In this document: positions 60,048 through 64,000 of the stretch, piece by piece
Layout of the letters: every line of letters starts with the position of its first letter
Numbering within the stretch: the stretch's first letter is position 1
Assembly: GCF_014645655.1 (NCBI RefSeq)
Contig: NZ_BMMD01000014.1
Location: forward strand, 1 to 64,000
Direction of reading: 5' to 3'
Source: Agromyces bauzanensis
Lineage (GTDB): Bacteria > Actinomycetota > Actinomycetes > Actinomycetales > Microbacteriaceae
Length of the DNA stretch: 64,000 bases
The notes under the pieces: generated by a model
Seen by the model: only the letters and a program-made list of their open reading frames with translations
Told to the model about the DNA's origin: nothing
Database searches by the model: none
Position numbers and translations under genes: made by a program

Positions 60048-60125
60048 GCCGAGTGTTAACGCCCCATGCCGAGTGATACCGTGACAGCGAGGCGAGACGG
60101 GTGCAGCGTTAACACTCGGCGAAGG
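60048..60125. repeat. 78-bp palindromic interspersed repeat, copy B
   Basis: Begins GCCGAGTGTTAACG, has an inner GCCGAGTGATACCG and ends CGTTAACACTCGGCGAAGG, matching copy A (24281) in length and order. Its ends form a perfect 19-bp inverted repeat: CTTCGCCGAGTGTTAACGC at 60045-60063 and its complement at 60106-60124. Confidence 0.85.
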
Positions 60126-60130
60126 TAGGT

Positions 60131-61474
60131 CTACGGCAGGAGGCGCGCGGGGCCGCGGAACAGGAACGTCGTCTCGCGGATCGAGTGCTCGTCGAGCATG
60201 AGCATCAGCACGCGGGCGAGGCCCATGCCGAAGCCGCCGTGCGGAGGCACACCGTAGCGGAAGAAATCGAGGTAGAACCCGAGCTCCTCGGGTTCGAGCC
60301 CCTTCTCCTTCGCCTGGGCGATGAGCACGTCGATGCGGTGTTCGCGCTGCGCGCCCGTCGAGATCTCCACGCCGTTGTAGATGAGATCGTACGAGTTCGT
60401 GAGGCCCGGGTCATCCGCATGCCGCATGTGGTAGAACGGCCGGATGCTCGACGCGTAGTCCGTGAGGAACACGAAGTCGTGGCCGTACGTCTCCTTGACG
60501 TACTGCGAGATGCGGCGCTCGCCCTCGGGGTCCATGTCGGCGTCGGCCCGCGGCACGACGTAGCCGTGGTCGGCGACGATCTGCTTCGCCTCGGCGAGCG
60601 GGATGCGCGGGAAGGGCGTGGTGGGCACCTCGAGCTCGACGCCGAACAGCTCGGCGATCTCGGCGCCGTGCTTCGCCTTCACCGCCGTGAAGGCGGCGAC
60701 GAGGAGCTCCTCGTGCATGCGCATGACGTCCTCGTGCGAGTCGACCCAGCTGATCTCGGCGTCGATCGAGGTGAACTCGGTCGCGTGCCGTGACGTGAAC
60801 GACGGGTCGGCGCGGAACGCCGGGCCGATCTCGAACACCTTGCCGAACCCGGCCGGCTGTGCCATCTGCTTGAAGAACTGCGGGCTCTGCGCGAGGTAGG
60901 CGGTCGTGTCGAAGTAGCCGACCTCGAAGAGCTCGGCGCGCGACTCCGAAGCGCTCGCCATGAGCTTCGGGGTGTGGATCTCGATGAAGTCGTTGTCGAT
61001 CCAGTACTGGCGCAGCGCGTGCTCGAACGTCGTCTGGACTCGGAAGATGAGGTGCTGTTTCGGGTGCCGCAGGTCGAGGAAGCGCCAGTCCATGCGCTTG
61101 TCGAGGCTCGAGTCGGCGGCGATCGGCGTCTCGAGGGCCTCGGACACGACGTCGAGCGAGCCGATCTTCACCTCGAGCCCGCCGAGCTTCACGCGCTCGT
61201 CGTGCTTCAGCTCGCCGGCGACGGTGAGGAACGTGCCGTGCGAGAGCGCCGAGATCTGCTCGGTGAGGGCGAACGCCTCGGCGGCGCCGACGCTGACGCC
61301 CTCGGGGTCGAGCTCGCGCACGGCGGGGTTCACAAGCTGCACGGCGCCCGACTCGTCGCGCAGGATGATGAACTGCACCTTCTTCTGATCGCGTACGGTG
61401 TCGACCCAGCCGGTGATGGACACGGGACCATCGGGCAGCGCGGCGAGATTCTTGATCAGGGTGCGGGAGGTCAC
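60131..61474 (-). CDS. aspS: Aspartate-tRNA ligase, short archaeal-type
   Basis: Charges tRNA-Asp, and perhaps tRNA-Asn. The 447 residues lack the GAD insert of the usual bacterial enzyme (about 590). OB-fold anticodon domain ITGWVDTVRDQKKVQFIILRD; class II motif 2 FRADPSFTSRHATEFTSID-type; motif 3 GFGMGLARVLMLML. The GTG at 61474 is taken as start. Enzymes of this type may be non-discriminating, working with GatCAB. Confidence 0.95.
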   Translation of the reverse strand: MTSRTLIKNLAALPDGPVSITGWVDTVRDQKKVQFIILRDESGAVQLVNPAVRELDPEGVSVGAAEAFALTEQISALSHGTFLTVAGELKHDERVKLGGLEVKIGSLDVVSEALETPIAADSSLDKRMDWRFLDLRHPKQHLIFRVQTTFEHALRQYWIDNDFIEIHTPKLMASASESRAELFEVGYFDTTAYLAQSPQFFKQMAQPAGFGKVFEIGPAFRADPSFTSRHATEFTSIDAEISWVDSHEDVMRMHEELLVAAFTAVKAKHGAEIAELFGVELEVPTTPFPRIPLAEAKQIVADHGYVVPRADADMDPEGERRISQYVKETYGHDFVFLTDYASSIRPFYHMRHADDPGLTNSYDLIYNGVEISTGAQREHRIDVLIAQAKEKGLEPEELGFYLDFFRYGVPPHGGFGMGLARVLMLMLDEHSIRETTFLFRGPARLLP

Positions 61475-61564
61475 GAACGACCATCCTACCCGCGCGCCCA
61501 TTCGTGGCATCCGGCCGACGATGCTCGGCGGATTCAAAGGGAACGCCTCTCTAGACTGGACACC

Positions 61565-62209
61565 GTGCCGGTCGAGCAGATCCATCTCGTGCGCCATGGC
61601 GAGGTCTTCAACCCCCAGGGCGTGCTCTACGGACGTCTGCCCGGGTACGGCCTCTCCGACCTCGGCCGACGGATGGCGCAGGCCGCCGCCGACGACCTCG
61701 TCGCCCGCGACCGGCCGGTCGGACTGCTCATCTCCTCCCCGCTGCAGCGCACGCAGCAGTCGGCTGAACCCATCGCCGAGGTCTTCGACCTCGAGCCGCA
61801 ACTCGACGACCGTGTCATCGAGCCCGAGAACCGCTTCGAGGGACTGAAGATGCACGGCCGCGAGTCCGCACTCCGCGACGTGCGCAACTGGACCTCCCTC
61901 GTCAACCCGTGGGAGCCGAGCTGGGGCGAGCCGTTCCGTGCGATCTCGAGGCGCATGCTGCACGCGATGCACGATGCATGGGATGCCACCGCCTCAGGCG
62001 ACGCCGTGATCGTCAGCCATCAACTGCCGATCTGGATGGTGCACCGCCGAGTCGCGGGCAAATCGCTCGCGCACGACCCGCGCCGGCGCCGGTGCGCGCT
62101 GTCGAGCATCACGTCCTTCGAACGCCGCGGCGACCGGTTCGTCGAGGTCGGCTACCGCGATCCCGCGGCGGGACTCGCCGCGCAGGCGACCGACGTGGGG
62201 GCGGTGTGA
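61565..62209 (+). CDS. Histidine phosphatase family protein
   Basis: A 214-residue phosphoglycerate-mutase-like phosphatase: IHLVRHGEVFNPQG with the phospho-His, SSPLQRTQQSAEPIAE, and VIVSHQLPIW with the second His. It opens the cytochrome c maturation operon, as in other actinobacteria. GTG start 7 nt after TAGACT, leaderless. Its stop overlaps the next start (TGATG). Confidence 0.93.
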   Translation: MPVEQIHLVRHGEVFNPQGVLYGRLPGYGLSDLGRRMAQAAADDLVARDRPVGLLISSPLQRTQQSAEPIAEVFDLEPQLDDRVIEPENRFEGLKMHGRESALRDVRNWTSLVNPWEPSWGEPFRAISRRMLHAMHDAWDATASGDAVIVSHQLPIWMVHRRVAGKSLAHDPRRRRCALSSITSFERRGDRFVEVGYRDPAAGLAAQATDVGAV

Positions 62210-62796
62210 TGCGTGTTCGACTGGTCGCGCTCGCCGCGGCATCCGCCATCGTGCTCACGGGCTGTACGAGCGACCCGCTCGCCGAGCAGTACCGCGAGGG
62301 CAGCGGCAAGAACTACATCGCGGGCGACGGCACCATCTCGGAGTTCGCCGAGCCGCAGCGCGGCGAGGTCATCGAGTTCTCGGGTGAGACCGTCGACGGC
62401 GGCACCTTCGACTCGGCCGACGCGCTCGGCGACGTCACCGTCGTGAACTTCTGGTACGCGGGCTGCGCCCCGTGCCGGGTCGAGGCGCCCGTGCTCGAGG
62501 AGGTGTCGCAGTCGTTCGGGGGCGATGGCGTGAGCTTCGTGGGCGTGAACGTGCGCGACCAGGCCGGCACCGCGGCATCCTTCGAGGAGACCTACGGCGT
62601 CACCTACCCGTCGATCCTCGACGTCGAGTCGGGCACCGCGCAGCTCGCGTTCGCAGGCGACGTGCCGCCCGCCGCCGTGCCGACGACGATCGTGCTCGAC
62701 CAGGAGGGCCGCGTCGCCGCCCGAGTGCTCGGCCAGCTCACCGAGGCGTCGATCCTGGAGTCGATCATCGACACGCTCCTCGCCGAGCAGGCATAG
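62209..62796 (+). CDS. TlpA/ResA-like thiol-disulfide lipoprotein
   Basis: A 195-residue lipoprotein: signal with lipobox LTGC (mature Cys about residue 19), then a thioredoxin fold with VVNFWYAGCAPCRVEAP (CxxC), the VRDQAGTAASFEETYGVTYP insert and VPTTIVLD (cis-Pro). It reduces apocytochrome c outside the membrane, taking electrons from CcdA encoded next. Confidence 0.93.
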   Translation: MRVRLVALAAASAIVLTGCTSDPLAEQYREGSGKNYIAGDGTISEFAEPQRGEVIEFSGETVDGGTFDSADALGDVTVVNFWYAGCAPCRVEAPVLEEVSQSFGGDGVSFVGVNVRDQAGTAASFEETYGVTYPSILDVESGTAQLAFAGDVPPAAVPTTIVLDQEGRVAARVLGQLTEASILESIIDTLLAEQA

Positions 62797-62813
62797 GCGC
62801 GGGCGGCGACGGC

Positions 62814-63569
62814 ATGGGCGGCATCGGCGACATCGTGCTCAACGGGCAGCTGCTCGCCGCCGTGCCCATCGCGCTCGCCGCCGGGATCGTGTCGTTCCTC
62901 TCTCCCTGCGTGCTCCCGCTGGTACCCGGCTACCTCGGCTACATCGGCGGGTTCACGGATGCCTCGGCGATCGCCGCGGAGGAACGCCGCAACCGTCGGC
63001 GGCTGGTGCTCGGCGTGCTCCTGTTCATCGCGGGGTTCACGGTGGTGTTCGTCACCTTCAACCTGCTCGCGGGTGTCGCGGGCGCGTGGTTCAACGCCTA
63101 CGGCGAGATCATCACGCGCGTGCTGGGCGTGCTGCTCATCGTCATGGGGCTCGTCTTCATCGGCCAGTTCACGTTCCTGCAGCGCACGATCAAGCCGTCC
63201 TGGCGTCCCGCCACGGGACTCGCGGGCGCACCCCTGCTCGGCATCGTGTTCGGCCTCGGATGGACCCCGTGCATCGGCCCGACGCTCGCCGTCGTGCTCA
63301 CCCTCAGTGCCGACTCCGCGTCGGCGGGGCGTGCGGTGCTCCTCGGCCTCGCCTACTGCGTCGGCCTCGGCATCCCGTTCCTGCTCGTCGCGCTCGGGTT
63401 CGGCTGGGTGACCGGGTCGCTCGCGTTCTTCCGCCGCCACATCCGCACCATCAACATCATCGGCGGCGCGCTCCTCATCGTGATCGGCCTGCTCATGGTG
63501 TCGGGCCTCTGGACCATCTGGATGTACGAGCTGCAGGCGGTGATCACCGGCTTTGTCCCCGCGATCTGA
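62814..63569 (+). CDS. ccdA: Cytochrome c biogenesis protein CcdA
   Basis: A 251-residue membrane protein with six helices that moves reducing equivalents across the membrane. The two redox Cys are in SFLSPCVLPLVPGYLGYI and GWTPCIGPTLAVVL. It starts 17 bp after the lipoprotein stop. Confidence 0.95.
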   Translation: MGGIGDIVLNGQLLAAVPIALAAGIVSFLSPCVLPLVPGYLGYIGGFTDASAIAAEERRNRRRLVLGVLLFIAGFTVVFVTFNLLAGVAGAWFNAYGEIITRVLGVLLIVMGLVFIGQFTFLQRTIKPSWRPATGLAGAPLLGIVFGLGWTPCIGPTLAVVLTLSADSASAGRAVLLGLAYCVGLGIPFLLVALGFGWVTGSLAFFRRHIRTINIIGGALLIVIGLLMVSGLWTIWMYELQAVITGFVPAI

Positions 63570-64000
63570 CCCCGACGCGCTGTCGCGCCCCCACGATCAC
63601 ATCGACGCCCCCGAGCGCGACGCGGCTGCGGCATCCCTTCGACAGGACGGCGCCGTCGCCCAGCCGAAGCTCGGTCCCGTCGGCTGGCTGCGCTTCGCTT
63701 GGCGGCAGCTCACGAGCATGCGCACGGCGCTCCTGCTCCTGCTGCTGCTCGCGGTCGCCGCAGTGCCGGGCTCGCTCGTGCCGCAGCGCTCGAGCGACCC
63801 GAACGGCGTATCGCAGTACTTCGCCGACAATCCCGACCTCGCGCCAGTGCTGGACTCGTTCCAGCTGTTCGACGTCTACACGTCGGCGTGGTTCTCGGCG
63901 GTGTACCTGCTGCTGTTCGTCTCGCTCATCGGCTGCGTCATCCCGCGCACGAAGCACCACTTCGAGGCGCTGCGCGCGCGTCCGCCGCGCACGCCCGCGC
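63553..64000 (+). CDS. resB: Cytochrome c biogenesis protein ResB (partial, cut by the window)
   Basis: The N-terminal part of ResB: LGPVGWLRFAWRQLTSMRTA, then a first helix, GSLVPQRSSDPNGVSQYF, SFQLFDVYTSAWFSAVYLLL and SLIGCVIPRTKHHFEALR. ResB with ResC attaches heme to apocytochrome. The start is not sure: the frame has no ATG or GTG upstream of the homology, and a TTG at 63553, overlapping ccdA by 17 bp, is the best choice. It runs off the right edge. Confidence 0.85.
   Translation, partial: MSPRSDPDALSRPHDHIDAPERDAAAASLRQDGAVAQPKLGPVGWLRFAWRQLTSMRTALLLLLLLAVAAVPGSLVPQRSSDPNGVSQYFADNPDLAPVLDSFQLFDVYTSAWFSAVYLLLFVSLIGCVIPRTKHHFEALRARPPRTPA

Overview
The window is high-GC DNA from an actinobacterium, most likely a member of the Microbacteriaceae. 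The signs are a short AspRS of the archaeal type, three copies of a small DUF7882 protein, the 32-residue ribosomal protein bS22, many leaderless genes with a TANNNT box 6-7 nt before the start codon, and heavy use of the heptamer GGCATCC/GGATGCC. The genus cannot be told from what is visible.

Positions 1-21.4 kb look like an accessory catabolic region. They begin with a 23-bp repeat array and a 3' fragment of a serine-type tRNA (possible integration scar), and they carry many broken genes: PHP hydrolase, GH20 hexosaminidase, crystallin-like protein, transposase, SDR and a membrane protein. Inside lie two acyl-CoA dehydrogenases (minus strand) and three plus-strand operons: meh-thiolase-mct-SDR, CoA-transferase A/B-MaoC-CitE lyase, and aldehyde/alcohol dehydrogenase, with a LysR regulator between the first two. 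Four transcription units share an AGGTATTGGAC element. A second block holds an AcoR-like activator, an esterase, a Baeyer-Villiger monooxygenase and a dead SDR. Read together, these genes could turn a methylated cyclic ketone into a methyl-branched dicarboxylate such as 3-methyladipate, shorten it to 2-methylsuccinyl-CoA and mesaconyl-C1-CoA, and finish through Mct, Meh and a citramalyl-CoA lyase to acetyl-CoA and pyruvate. The family assignments are firm; the substrate is inference.

Positions 21.4-36 kb are a DNA-repair and stress neighbourhood: a lipid kinase, Ku and LigD for end joining, topoisomerase IB, DUF7882 proteins, a general-stress SDR, small proteins, tRNA-Arg(ACG), and GNAT and MarR proteins. 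Positions 36-43 kb hold an IclR regulator, two APC permeases and a copper amine oxidase with a His-rich tail, which suggests amine uptake and oxidation. Positions 43-47 kb carry a secreted LVIVD-repeat protein and an orphan winged-helix regulator.

Positions 46.5-64 kb are mostly core genes: upp, tadA, a glutamine amidotransferase, a CDF transporter, proC, a TrkA/TrkH potassium system, an internally deleted IS5-type element beside an ArsR gene, bS22, a glutaredoxin-like protein, an FAD/Rieske oxidoreductase, a formylglycine-generating enzyme, a Na+/H+ antiporter, aspS, and the start of a system II cytochrome c maturation operon (phosphatase, TlpA-like lipoprotein, CcdA, ResB cut by the window edge). 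A 78-bp palindromic repeat occurs twice (24.3 and 60.1 kb), and a GTGGTCGAGTAG-type repeat also occurs at two loci.
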